NCBI RefSeq assembly: GCF_001528745.1
Contig: NZ_BCNS01000100.1
Span: 1-64,000 of the forward strand
Direction: 5' to 3'
Source of the DNA: Marinobacterium profundum
GTDB lineage: Bacteria; Pseudomonadota; Gammaproteobacteria; Pseudomonadales; Balneatricaceae
Length of the DNA stretch: 64,000 nt
In this document: piece after piece, positions 37,829 to 46,976 of the stretch
Position numbering within the stretch: position 1 is the first letter of the stretch
Layout: the number at the start of each line of letters is the position of its first letter
Position numbers and translations under genes: made by a program
Notes under the pieces: generated by a model
Seen by the model: the letters and a program-made list of their open reading frames with translations, nothing else
The model's database searches: none
What the model was told of the DNA's origin: nothing

Positions 37829-38959
37829 TCAAGTGCGCATCAGGCTCAAGCGGGCCGAAGGCCGCAGCATCAGCAGGCAGACTGCGGCGTAAAGTCCAAT
37901 GACCACCAGCCCGATCCACTCGATCTTCAGCGGCGTGAACTGAAACAGCAGCACCAGGCCATACATCAGCAACCAGTTGCCAATAAGGTAAGGATAGAAC
38001 CCGAAACGCTCCACGGTGATATCGAGGTTGGTGGTGTAGAGCCGGATCAGGGAATCCAGCGAATTGACCACAAAGATGACCCCAACCACCAGCATCGAGG
38101 TCTTGAGCAGCGTACTCATCACCAATGCCTGTTCGAAGTAGAAATAGAGTACCGAGAACCAGATGGCAATGGGAATAGAGGGGATCACCAGCATCGCCAG
38201 ACACAGCTGCCAGGCCGGCAGGCCACCGACAAAGCGGGCAACAAACTGGCCAATCATGATGCTCCAAGAAAACCACCAGAACAGATAGAAGGCATGATAG
38301 TCACTCAGAGGTGTCACAAAGTGCTGCAGATTGGCGAAGTAATCCCCCATCAGCACCAGGCTGTCGGACAGCGCCGCAGGCTTCATACCAGCATTCACGG
38401 CCAGCAGCCCGATAAGGCCGAAGAAGAGCCAGGTTGAGCCTATGCTCAGCCATTTCACGTACCTTACGTCCGAGCTTGAGAAGACCGCCAGCAGCACCAC
38501 CAGTGCAGTGAGGCCGTACCTCAGCGGTGTGGAAATGCCCTGCGCATAGTCCGGCAGGTAGCTCAGGAAGAGGAATCCGGTAAAGGCACAGGTACCTATA
38601 ATCACCAGATTATTGACGAACTTGATCAGCGGAATTTCAAACAGTTTGAGTCGCGGCTCAACGATTACAAAATAAAAGGTGGTTAGAAAGTAAAAGGCCC
38701 AGACCAGAAAACCCCAGAAGCCGAACTCAATCGCCAGGGGGTTGGTGAAGGCATAGGCCGATTCACTGGCATAAACCGGAAACTCGCCCAGGGGAAACAT
38801 GATCAGCCCGACATCGAGCCCGGAGGTAAAGAGAATCGCCATAAAGGCAAACAGTGATGTGGGCATGGGGCCTTCGCAGCGCATGCGCCCCCAGCGCACC
38901 AGAATAACAACCACCAGCAGCAAGGCCGCGATAATGGCGACCGATAGAACAGCATTCAT
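37829..38959 (-). CDS. Short BCCT family-like transporter
   Basis: Probable betaine/choline/carnitine-type secondary transporter. The 376-residue protein has about 10 hydrophobic segments. It contains a FAFMAILFTSGLDVGLIM segment (matching the BCCT GMGIG region) and FYLFWWFSWSIMIGQFVARF (matching the BCCT WWxSWSPFVGxFIAR signature). It is clearly shorter than the usual 500 or more residues and lacks the glycine-rich GMGIG core, so the substrate and coupling ion are unclear. I chose ATG 38959. It is divergent from betI, and a BetI-like site lies between, so choline uptake is the best guess. Confidence 0.72.
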   Translation of the reverse strand: MNAVLSVAIIAALLLVVVILVRWGRMRCEGPMPTSLFAFMAILFTSGLDVGLIMFPLGEFPVYASESAYAFTNPLAIEFGFWGFLVWAFYFLTTFYFVIVEPRLKLFEIPLIKFVNNLVIIGTCAFTGFLFLSYLPDYAQGISTPLRYGLTALVVLLAVFSSSDVRYVKWLSIGSTWLFFGLIGLLAVNAGMKPAALSDSLVLMGDYFANLQHFVTPLSDYHAFYLFWWFSWSIMIGQFVARFVGGLPAWQLCLAMLVIPSIPIAIWFSVLYFYFEQALVMSTLLKTSMLVVGVIFVVNSLDSLIRLYTTNLDITVERFGFYPYLIGNWLLMYGLVLLFQFTPLKIEWIGLVVIGLYAAVCLLMLRPSARLSLMRT

Positions 38960-39087
38960 ACTCGAGCCCTCTGGACAACAAGCGACACAACCCCTGGCCC
39001 GACGGGCGACATGGCATCGCCCCAACGCCACCTTGCGGCACGCGCCCTATCTGCCCTGCTGCACCCTGGCCATCTGTTTTATTTTTT

Positions 39088-39104
39088 ATTGAACGATTAA
39101 TTAA
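39088..39104. promoter_or_regulatory. Candidate BetI operator between the BCCT gene and betI
   Basis: ATTGAACGATTAATTAA, 16 of 17 bases identical to the site before betA (42415-42431, minus strand). It contains the TTGAACGWTYAA-like palindrome typical of BetI targets. The remainder of the 308-bp region 38960-39267 shows no gene. Confidence 0.6.
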
Positions 39105-39267
39105 GTTAAATATCCAGTAAAACAGACCCGAATGCAGCTCGAGAAACGCCGTCTGCCATCCCCATAACGACATCCGATTACACTGGGCGTCTGGACTGCG
39201 CTGTTGAAGCGCTCGCCAAAAACAACGATCATGTCCGCCCAGGTGTCACTCGCTACAAGGAACCGAC

Positions 39268-39852
39268 ATGCCCAAGGTTGGAATGCAGCCGATTCGACGC
39301 AAGCAGCTGATTGAAGCCACAGCCGCCGCCATTCATCAGCACGGTTACGCCAATACCACTGTGGCGAAGATCAGCAAGATCGCGGGGGTTTCCACCGGCA
39401 TTATTCATCACTATTTCGACGGCAAGAGCGACCTGCTGGCTGAAACCATGCGCCAGCTGATGCGTCAGCTTACCGATGGAATCTACAGCGACTGGAGCCG
39501 CGCCAACTCGCCCCGGGAACGTATTGCGGCCATCATTGATGGCAACTTTTCCGCCGAGCAGTTTGCCCCTGAAGTGGTCACCTGCTGGCTGGCGTTCTGG
39601 GCCGAAACGCCCCACGATACCGCCCTGCAACGGCTGTCCGGCATACGCGGTGCCCGCATGCGCTCCAATCTGCTGCACAACTTTCGCGAATTGCTGCCCG
39701 CCGATGAAGCCCGGGATGCCGCGCTGCTGCTGGCCTCCCTGATCGATGGCCTGTGGATAAACTGTGCCCTGGCGAGCCTCACCTCAGACTCATCCACCGC
39801 TCGACGTCTGGCGCACCAGACGCTGGCACGCCTGCTGCACGAAGACGTCTGA
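39268..39852 (+). CDS. betI: HTH-type transcriptional repressor BetI
   Basis: Choline-sensing TetR-family repressor of glycine betaine synthesis genes. The 194-residue protein begins MPKVGMQPIRRKQLIEAT (close to E. coli BetI) and has the HTH in TVAKISKIAGVSTGIIHHYF (about 32-51). AEQFAPEVVTCWLAFWA and ALLLASLIDGLWI are BetI blocks. Length matches (195 in E. coli). It is divergent from the BCCT-like gene and 32 bp before a HAD hydrolase gene. The target sites are probably the two ATTGAACGWTTAATTAA elements. Confidence 0.94.
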   Translation: MPKVGMQPIRRKQLIEATAAAIHQHGYANTTVAKISKIAGVSTGIIHHYFDGKSDLLAETMRQLMRQLTDGIYSDWSRANSPRERIAAIIDGNFSAEQFAPEVVTCWLAFWAETPHDTALQRLSGIRGARMRSNLLHNFRELLPADEARDAALLLASLIDGLWINCALASLTSDSSTARRLAHQTLARLLHEDV

Positions 39853-39884
39853 CCCGGCAAACACACCGAAAGAGGAGCCCCCCC

Positions 39885-40583
39885 ATGCCCAAGGACACCA
39901 CTGCGCCTGTCATTGTCTTTGATGTAAACGAAACCCTGCTGGATATCACCACCCTCGGGCCTCTGTTTGAACGCATCTTTGGCGACGACCGGGTATTCAG
40001 AGACTGGTTTGCGCAACTGATCCTCTATTCCCAGGCAATGACCCTTTCAGATCTCTACACACCCTTTGGCGAACTGGCCGTGGGAAGCCTGCGCATGCTG
40101 GCCAGCATCCATGGGGTAGCCATTACCGATGGCGACATTGATGAACTGAAACAGTGCATGAATAGCATGCCGGCCCATCCCGATGTAGTGCCGGCGCTCA
40201 GCCGCCTGCGCGATGCGGGTTTCAGGCTGGTGACACTCACCAACTCGGCCAGCGCAACCTCGCCCACGCCACTGGAACGCGCAGGTATTAGCGAGTTTTT
40301 CGAACAGTCATTCAGTGTTGAGTCTGTACAGAAATTCAAGCCGGCGCCTGAATGCTACCGTCTTGTGGCAACGCAGATGGGGGTGGAGACATCGGACCTG
40401 TGCCTGGTCGCCTGTCATTTGTGGGATACGCTGGGTGCCCAGGCCGCGGGCGGTTACGGTGCTCTGGTGACACGCCCCCACAATGCGATGTTACCCGCAG
40501 CAGGCGTGCCAGTGCCGGACTTTAGCGCCGCGGATCTGACCGAGCTTGTCGATCAGATCATTGCGCGCTGGCAGGCGCCCTGA
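39885..40583 (+). CDS. HAD family hydrolase, type II haloacid dehalogenase-like
   Basis: A 232-residue HAD-superfamily protein. Motif I is FDVNETLLD (nucleophile Asp near residue 12), motif II TLTNSA (Thr/Asn) near 114, a Lys in SVESVQKFKPAPECY near 145 and motif IV LVACHLWDTLGAQAAG near 170. This layout is that of the (S)-2-haloacid dehalogenase (type II) subfamily. The typical FDVYGTLFD is changed to FDVNETLLD, so dehalogenase activity is not certain. ATG follows AGAGGAGC. It lies 32 bp after betI and is probably co-transcribed with it, which is unusual for a bet locus. Confidence 0.78.
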   Translation: MPKDTTAPVIVFDVNETLLDITTLGPLFERIFGDDRVFRDWFAQLILYSQAMTLSDLYTPFGELAVGSLRMLASIHGVAITDGDIDELKQCMNSMPAHPDVVPALSRLRDAGFRLVTLTNSASATSPTPLERAGISEFFEQSFSVESVQKFKPAPECYRLVATQMGVETSDLCLVACHLWDTLGAQAAGGYGALVTRPHNAMLPAAGVPVPDFSAADLTELVDQIIARWQAP

Positions 40584-40625
40584 AGACTGCTGCGTCACGC
40601 AGCGCCAACCTGAGAAACCCGTCAG

Positions 40626-42308
40626 CTAGGCTGGCGGGTTCAAACGCTGCTGCTGCTGCCACTGCGGGTCTATCCAGACATCCACACCGGCATCCGGCAA
40701 GGGCGCTTTGCCAAGAATAATGTCGGCCGCTTTTTCCGCCACCATTATTGTCGGTGCGTTGAGATTGCCGTTGGTAACCGTCGGGAAAATGGACGAATCC
40801 ACCACCCGCAGCGCTTCCAGGCCACGCACTCGGCACTGCGCATCCAGCACCGCCATGGCATCATCATCCGCACCCATTTTGCAGGTACAGGACGGGTGAT
40901 AGGCACTCTCCACATTCTGTCGCACCCAGGCATCAATCTGCGCATCGCTCTGGATATCCTTGCCCGGCTGAATCTCGTCACCGCGGTAGGCATCAAATGC
41001 CGGCTGGGCAATGATCTCGCGGGTCAGGCGGATAACCGCACGCCAGTCGATAATATCCTGCTCGGCCTGCAGGTAATTGAACTGAATGCTCGGTGTGTCT
41101 TTAGGGTCGGCCGAGCGAATGCGAATATGACCGCGGCTGGCTGGCTTGTTGGGCCCCACATGCACCTGGAAACCATGACCATCGAATGCCGCCTGACCAT
41201 CGTAGCGCATGGCCGCCGGCAGGAAGTGGTACTGCACATCCGGCCATTTCAGCCCGGCGCGCGAGCGAATAAAGGCACAGGATTCAAAGTGATTGGTCGC
41301 TCCCAGGCCACTCTTGAACATCAGCCAGCGGGTGCCGATCAGGCCCTTGCTGATAAGCCCGAGCTTGCCGTTAAGTGAAATCGGCTGTTTGCAGCGGTAC
41401 TGGAAATACACCTCCAGGTGATCCTGCAGATTCTCGCCGACACCCGGCAGTTCATGCTGCAGCGCCACACCGGCCTGCTCCAGCACCTCACGCGGCCCTA
41501 TACCCGACAGCTGCAGCAGCATCGGCGACCCCACAGAGCCCGCCGACAAAATCACCTCTATAGCCGCCATGGCCGTCTGTGTTTTGCCAGCAACGCTGTA
41601 TTCCACTCCTATAGCGCGTTTGCCCTGCAGCAGCACCCGGTGGGTGATCGCACGGGATACCAGATGCAGATTCGGTCGTTTCATCGCTTCACGCAAATAG
41701 GCATTGGAGGTGGACGCCCGTACGCCGTTCTTGACGGTCATGTGCATGGGCCCGAAACCTTCCTGGCGATAACCGTTATAGTCCGCCGTATCCGGGTAGC
41801 CGGCCTCAACGCCTGCGTCGATAAAGGTCTGATACAGCGGGTTGAGACGCATCTCGTTGCCATTGCAAGTCGACAGCGGGCCGCTGCCACCACGGTAGTC
41901 ATCGGCGCCGCCGGACCAGGTCTCGGCCCGCTTGAAGTACGGCAGACACTGCTGATAACCCCAGCCCTTCACGCCCTGCTCTTCCCACTGATCGAAATCA
42001 CAGGCATGGCCGCGCACATACACCATGCCGTTGATGGACGAAGAGCCTCCCAGCACCCGGCCCCGCGGACAATGCAGGCGGCGGTTGTCGATACCGGGTT
42101 CCTGCTCGGACTCAAACGGCCAGCTGTATTTGGGCGAGTTCATCGGATAGGACAGCGCCGTGGGCATCTGAATAAAGATGCTCTTGTCACTGCCACCCGC
42201 CTCGATCAGCAGCACCTGATGCTTGCCGCTCTCGGTCAGACGATTGGCCAGCACACAGCCGGCGGAACCCGCACCGATGATGATGTAGTCGTACTTCTGC
42301 TGTGTCAT
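40626..42308 (-). CDS. betA: Choline dehydrogenase
   Basis: FAD-dependent GMC oxidoreductase oxidising choline to betaine aldehyde (and on to betaine). The 560-residue protein has [18 protein letters not shown] (FAD site, residues 6-23), [21 protein letters not shown] (GMC signature 1), [18 protein letters not shown] (signature 2) and the C-terminal [12 protein letters not shown] with the catalytic His. ATG 42308 chosen ([10 protein letters not shown]). The length is close to E. coli BetA (556). Convergent with betI-HAD. No betB is adjacent, so betaine aldehyde oxidation must be done by BetA itself or by a distant gene. Confidence 0.93.
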   Translation of the reverse strand: MTQQKYDYIIIGAGSAGCVLANRLTESGKHQVLLIEAGGSDKSIFIQMPTALSYPMNSPKYSWPFESEQEPGIDNRRLHCPRGRVLGGSSSINGMVYVRGHACDFDQWEEQGVKGWGYQQCLPYFKRAETWSGGADDYRGGSGPLSTCNGNEMRLNPLYQTFIDAGVEAGYPDTADYNGYRQEGFGPMHMTVKNGVRASTSNAYLREAMKRPNLHLVSRAITHRVLLQGKRAIGVEYSVAGKTQTAMAAIEVILSAGSVGSPMLLQLSGIGPREVLEQAGVALQHELPGVGENLQDHLEVYFQYRCKQPISLNGKLGLISKGLIGTRWLMFKSGLGATNHFESCAFIRSRAGLKWPDVQYHFLPAAMRYDGQAAFDGHGFQVHVGPNKPASRGHIRIRSADPKDTPSIQFNYLQAEQDIIDWRAVIRLTREIIAQPAFDAYRGDEIQPGKDIQSDAQIDAWVRQNVESAYHPSCTCKMGADDDAMAVLDAQCRVRGLEALRVVDSSIFPTVTNGNLNAPTIMVAEKAADIILGKAPLPDAGVDVWIDPQWQQQQRLNPPA

Positions 42309-42414
42309 GCGCTCTCCCGTGACCGACAGTGCTGTTCTGGACAACCCGCAACCGGGTTACTGCAATACACTGACCGACGTCTGTTAATTTACGATGCCAC
42401 CAACATAATCTATT

Positions 42415-42431
42415 TTAATTAAACGTTCAAT
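42415..42431. promoter_or_regulatory. Candidate BetI operator before betA
   Basis: On the minus strand ATTGAACGTTTAATTAA, 16 of 17 identical to 39088-39104, lying 106 bp upstream of the betA start. Contains the AACGTT core palindrome. Confidence 0.62.
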
Positions 42432-42508
42432 CAACTTAAACTCCGTATGATTTGCCTGGACAGCTGGCACGACTCGTACGCATTCCTCTTTAAGACCCAC
42501 CAAAACAA

Positions 42509-42533
42509 GAAACCCCCGCAGGGCGGGGGTTTC
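42509..42533 (-). terminator. Terminator of ssb
   Basis: GAAACCCCCGC / GCGGGGGTTTC, an 11-bp perfect stem with a 3-nt loop. On the minus strand it is followed by TTGTTTT. Confidence 0.85.
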
Positions 42534-42568
42534 AAGGATATTCTTTACAGTATTATCTAAGGTAGGAA

Positions 42569-43156
42569 TTAAAAAGGGATGTCGTCGTCAAAATCATCAA
42601 AGCCCGGTGCCGGCTGCTGTGGCTGTTGCGGAGCCTGCTGCGGGCGCTGCTGTGGTGCTGGCTGACCACCCTGGGGCTGCTGATAATTCTGCTGCGGCGC
42701 CTGTTGCGGGCGCTGCTGGGGTGCCTGGGAGCGCTGCTGCGGCTGCTGGGAATAACCACCACCGGTATCCTGGTTATAGTTGTCGCCTGCGTCGGCACCG
42801 CTACCACCACCGGAGCCACCACGGCCACCCAGCATCTGCATTTCGCTGGCAACGATTTCGGTGGTGTACTTGTCCTGGCCGCTCTGATCCTGCCACTTGC
42901 GGGTGCGCAGCGCGCCCTCAACGTAGACCTGGGAGCCCTTGCGCAGGTATTCACCCACCACTTCGGCCAGCTTGTTGAAAAACACCACCCGGTGCCATTC
43001 GGTGCGTTCCTGCATCTGCCCGGTGTTCTTGTCTTTCCAGCTTTCGCTGGTCGCCAGAGTCACGTTGGTCACCGCATTGCCGGAAGGCATGTAACGCACC
43101 TCCGGATCGCCGCCCAGGTTGCCTACCAGAATTACTTTATTAACGCCGCGTGCCAT
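42569..43156 (-). CDS. ssb: Single-stranded DNA-binding protein
   Basis: Binds ssDNA in replication, recombination and repair. With ATG 43156 ([19 protein letters not shown], after GGAG) the product has 195 residues. The OB fold occupies about 1-112. A linker of about 70 residues follows, made almost wholly of Gln, Pro and Gly with repeated [11 protein letters not shown]-like units. The acidic tip FDDDIPF is the protein-interaction motif. In many gammaproteobacteria ssb is divergent from uvrA; here the divergent neighbour is a cytochrome P450 gene. Confidence 0.96.
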   Translation of the reverse strand: MARGVNKVILVGNLGGDPEVRYMPSGNAVTNVTLATSESWKDKNTGQMQERTEWHRVVFFNKLAEVVGEYLRKGSQVYVEGALRTRKWQDQSGQDKYTTEIVASEMQMLGGRGGSGGGSGADAGDNYNQDTGGGYSQQPQQRSQAPQQRPQQAPQQNYQQPQGGQPAPQQRPQQAPQQPQQPAPGFDDFDDDIPF

Positions 43157-43443
43157 CGGTTTCTCCACTTCGTTCTGCAGGGCCTGCCGCTACCACCGGC
43201 AAGCTTTACTATAGCCGTGAAGGATAACATAGAGCTTGAGCTTTGACCTATCAGGAGACGATCGTTCAGCCTTGTTTTGCAATTGACGCATCAGCCTTAT
43301 GGAACGCCCACTCTGAACATCAAGACGTCGGCCACGGCTATGCCCAGCGGCATTACCGGCAGTTCGGGTGATCGTTCCGCTGCTGTGCCCATTCTGCTAT
43401 CTTAGCGGCCCACCGCCTATCCAGCAGATACGGAGCAATCGTC

Positions 43444-44847
43444 GTGCAGACACCCTCCCCAGAGTCGCTATTCAATCCCGTGAATGTCGACAGACCGGAC
43501 CGGTTTGACCTGACGCTCTGGAATCTTCCCGACGTACGCAACAATCTGTTATCACTCTGGTCACCCAAGTCCTACCGCGCCCGCAGCCTTTCGTTTAGCT
43601 TGCTCAATCAGCCCTATTTCGTGTGCAACTCACCCGATACCGTTCGGCGAGTGTTTCTGGATCGACATGACAATTACGATAAAAAAAGTCCACAGATGCG
43701 TAATGCTCTTGAGCCACTGCTCGGTGACGGACTCTTTGTAAACGATGGTGATCTGTGGAAAAAACGCCGGGCAGCCTGCTCGCCCCCGTTTGAACGAGAA
43801 TTTCTGCCGGGTTTTTGCGAAATCATGTCGGCTTCAGCCACTGAAATGGCGGAGAGCTGGGCGCTTAAGCCTGACGGGGCAACCATAGACGTGCTGAATG
43901 AAATGGCACGTCTCACGGCTCAGATTATAGGCCGTACGGTATTCGGAGATGATGTTTCCGATGCCGATGCTGCTCAGGTGGTCGATGGCTTTACCGACTA
44001 CCAGCACACAATTAACCAGCTAGATCTCGCCGACACCTTTGGCCTGCCTGTGTTGAAGAATTTCACCAACCCGCTGCGGCGCAGAAAAGCTGCAAAGGCA
44101 GCCGCTCAGGTACATAAAGTCATAGACCAGATCATCGAACGCTATCAGCGCGGCGACAAACCCGATCGGCTGACCCTGCTATCAGTACTACTGGATGGTG
44201 ATGTCGGCGCCTCCGGCAAGGGTGGTTGCCCATTGCATGCAGAAGCGGCACGCAACGAAGCAATTGTCATGTTCATGGCCGGGCACGAAACAACGGCCAA
44301 CGCCCTCAGTTGGGCCTGGTATTTACTGGATGGCTGCAAACGGTCTCGTGACAAAATGTACGCAGAAATCGACAGCGTATTGCAGGGCCGAGTCCCGAGT
44401 TACGAGGATGTTGCCAACCTGCCTTTCACCCGCGCGGTATTCGAGGAAACACTCAGGCTCTACCCGCCGGTGCCGATTTTGAGCAGGCAGGCGCGTGCAG
44501 AGGACGAGATCCGTGGTACCAAAATAAAACCCGGCACTATCATGCTGGCCGTACCCTGGCTGCTACACCGCCATGAACGTGAATGGGAGGCGCCGAACTC
44601 CTTCTGGCCCGAACGCTTCCTTCCAGGCACACCACGTCCGGACAAGTTTCTGTATATCCCGTTCAGCGTAGGCCCGCGAGTATGCCTCGGACTGCGCTTT
44701 GGTTTAACCGAAGGAATACTCTGCCTAGCAACCCTGGCACAGCGCTTCCGGTTGCGGCTCCCGCAAGATCACAAAGTGGATATCGAATGCCGGCTGACAC
44801 TCAGGCCCAAGGGTGGCCTGCCAATGCTGCTTGAGAAAAGAGGCTGA
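43444..44847 (+). CDS. Cytochrome P450
   Basis: Haem-thiolate monooxygenase of 467 residues, soluble. The I-helix oxygen-activation motif AGHETTA is at about 279-285, ExxR in EETLRLYPP near 338, and the heme-binding loop PFSVGPRVCLGLRFG has its Cys ligand at 414. The overall length and motifs resemble bacterial fatty-acid/alkane- or terpene-type class P450s, but I cannot assign a CYP family or substrate. GTG start after GGAGCAATC. The glycosyltransferase that follows suggests hydroxylation and then sugar attachment. No ferredoxin or reductase gene is nearby. Confidence 0.92.
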   Translation: MQTPSPESLFNPVNVDRPDRFDLTLWNLPDVRNNLLSLWSPKSYRARSLSFSLLNQPYFVCNSPDTVRRVFLDRHDNYDKKSPQMRNALEPLLGDGLFVNDGDLWKKRRAACSPPFEREFLPGFCEIMSASATEMAESWALKPDGATIDVLNEMARLTAQIIGRTVFGDDVSDADAAQVVDGFTDYQHTINQLDLADTFGLPVLKNFTNPLRRRKAAKAAAQVHKVIDQIIERYQRGDKPDRLTLLSVLLDGDVGASGKGGCPLHAEAARNEAIVMFMAGHETTANALSWAWYLLDGCKRSRDKMYAEIDSVLQGRVPSYEDVANLPFTRAVFEETLRLYPPVPILSRQARAEDEIRGTKIKPGTIMLAVPWLLHRHEREWEAPNSFWPERFLPGTPRPDKFLYIPFSVGPRVCLGLRFGLTEGILCLATLAQRFRLRLPQDHKVDIECRLTLRPKGGLPMLLEKRG

Positions 44848-44960
44848 AGATCGACAAGAGCACGCCAAGCTCGAACCAACCATAATTGGCGCTCCGACCC
44901 CTGGATCTGAGCGCAGCCCTTGTGACGGGGCAGTCATTCCCCGGAGATAGAGGTAGTCTT

Positions 44961-46352
44961 GTGACAGGAAAAGCGAACACTGACAATTTTCAAAACATTT
45001 TGTTAGTGACCATCGGTACTCTGGGCGATGTTCTGCCTTTTATGGTCATCGGCCGTCACCTGCAACAACAGGGGCTGCAAGTTACCATCGCCACCCACGA
45101 GCATTACCGGGACAAGGCCGTGGCTTACGGGCTCGCTTTTGAACCCATAGCCGAGACTGACCTGCAGCAATTTACGGCACACGAGCATGCCTGGCATCCG
45201 GAACTGGGCGTTAGCGTGGCGGTAGATAAACTGCTGCTTCCCATGCTCGAACCCGTGTTCGAGCTGACTCAGCGCCTGGCGCTGGGCCGAAATATACTGA
45301 CACTCGCTCATCCCCATGCGCTCGGCGCCCGTGTTGCCCAGGATCTGCACAAGTTTCCGCTCTGGACTCTGTATCCAAGCGCCTGGCTATTCCAAAGCAT
45401 CTTTGCGCGCCAGGCCTACCCACGTGTACGCATCAGTTCTGCTGATGCCCAGGGTCGCACGCCTGTGCAATATCGCCTGCTCGACTGGCTGGCAGATCGC
45501 GTGATGGGCGACGCAGCAAGCAAGCCCGGCATTCTCATCGGCAGGAAAAAACCCCTGTGGCTGAGGCGCTTTGCAAGATACATGTTTCAGCATGTGTCGG
45601 ATCAGATGCTGGCTGCGGCCGTAAATCATCTGCGTCAGCGTGTCGGCCTGCCAAGCATCCGGGGCGTGCTGACAAACTGGTGCCACTCACCCCAGAAGGC
45701 GGTGGGTCTTTTCCCTTCCTGGTACGCCAAGCCCCAGGCCGATTGGCCCCAGCACCACCTGTTAAGCGGATTTATTGAAGCAAGATCCAGTGCGCCACTG
45801 CCCCACGACCTGCAGGCCTTCCTGACGGCCGGTGATGCCCCTGTCGTCTTTACCTTCGGCTCGGAAAAGATGGACAACCAATCCGGCTTTAAAGCGGCGG
45901 CCAGCGCATGCAGAAGTCTGGGCATGCGTGCAGTTTTCATCAGTGCCGACGATGCGGATGTGCCGGCTGAACAGACAGGCGACATTTTCTTCGTTCGATT
46001 TGCTCCCTTCGATACACTGTTCAAACACGCCAGTTGCGTCGTTCATCATGGCGGAATGGGAACGGCTGCGGCCGCCCTGCGCGCCGGCATTCCACAGTTA
46101 CTGGTGCCGTTTAGCTATGATCAACCGGACAATGCCGCACGCCTGCGTGCTTTAGGCGTCGGTGTAACCCTGGCACCGGCCATGTTTGATAGAGAGCACC
46201 TGGTAGAGCAAATACAACTGTTACTCACATCGGCAGAAATAAAGGACAACTGCCGCCGTTACGCGGAGTCTATTCGCAACGATACTGCGCTTGATGTCAT
46301 AGCCCATGAGATATCAGCAGCCAGATTCTCTGCTCCGCTTCACAAAAACTAG
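44961..46352 (+). CDS. UDP-sugar glycosyltransferase (GT1/UGT-like)
   Basis: GT-B-fold glycosyltransferase of 463 residues. The N-terminal acceptor domain begins ILLVTIGTLGDVLPFMVIGRHL (residues 13-34). The C-terminal nucleotide-sugar domain has VVFTFGSEK near 297 and the donor-binding block CVVHHGGMGTAAAALRAG, then LVPFSYDQPDNAARL, which is the UGT/MGT signature for small lipophilic acceptors. GTG 44961 follows GAGG by 7 bp; the open frame before it lacks conserved sequence. It is 113 bp after the P450 gene in the same direction and is probably its partner. Confidence 0.86.
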   Translation: MTGKANTDNFQNILLVTIGTLGDVLPFMVIGRHLQQQGLQVTIATHEHYRDKAVAYGLAFEPIAETDLQQFTAHEHAWHPELGVSVAVDKLLLPMLEPVFELTQRLALGRNILTLAHPHALGARVAQDLHKFPLWTLYPSAWLFQSIFARQAYPRVRISSADAQGRTPVQYRLLDWLADRVMGDAASKPGILIGRKKPLWLRRFARYMFQHVSDQMLAAAVNHLRQRVGLPSIRGVLTNWCHSPQKAVGLFPSWYAKPQADWPQHHLLSGFIEARSSAPLPHDLQAFLTAGDAPVVFTFGSEKMDNQSGFKAAASACRSLGMRAVFISADDADVPAEQTGDIFFVRFAPFDTLFKHASCVVHHGGMGTAAAALRAGIPQLLVPFSYDQPDNAARLRALGVGVTLAPAMFDREHLVEQIQLLLTSAEIKDNCRRYAESIRNDTALDVIAHEISAARFSAPLHKN

Positions 46353-46467
46353 CCAGAGCCGGTCATTATTAACGGGTTTTCTGCTCGTCAGCAATGTCTA
46401 TGGGTACGCCATATGGGCACATTGCCAGCGTACCTAAAATGCATTTACCAACCCATCAATCACCCAG

Positions 46468-46505
46468 GGCCGCAGTAATACTGCGGCCACATTAAAGGTT
46501 TTTTT
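46468..46505 (+). terminator. Terminator-like hairpin after the glycosyltransferase gene
   Basis: GGCCGCAGTA / TACTGCGGCC, a perfect 10-bp palindrome around one A, with a TTTTTTT run 10 bp later. Confidence 0.6.
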
Positions 46506-46976
46506 ATATCAAGTTTTTAGACGCACCAGGGTGAGCGAACGGCAACAAACCCTTGTCAGAACCTCTTTCAGATACGTATAAAACTCATGCCCACTTGGCT
46601 TGGCGGGCTGAGTCAAACCAGTGATAGCACCGGCAGTCAGGACGACTTCGGACTACGGTAGCTGGTCGACCCTGACGGGGCGCACTTGAACGTCTAATAA
46701 TTGAACCCGACCAGCATAGCTGCGGCAAAATTCACATCCTGCTTTATTCTTAATAAATATAATTATAAAAATACAAAACCAGCAATAATCACTTTATAAA
46801 AAGCACCAGACTGGTGCAAACCAGAAAAATAAAGACCGAAAATGCCCAAATAAAATGCATTAAAACAACCAAAACACTCGATATAAATCAAAATAATACA
46901 CCGCATTAAATATATAAAATTGACCCCTGTTCGCGTTTGGCTGAATCTGGTTCCTCAACTGACGAGGAATCCTAGA
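46506..46976. other. Intergenic region before the TRAP transporter operon
   Basis: 470 bp without a convincing gene. 46735-46920 is strikingly AT-rich relative to the surroundings and probably holds the dctP promoter. GACGAGGAA before 46977 is the ribosome site. No clear palindromic operator was found. Confidence 0.5.
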
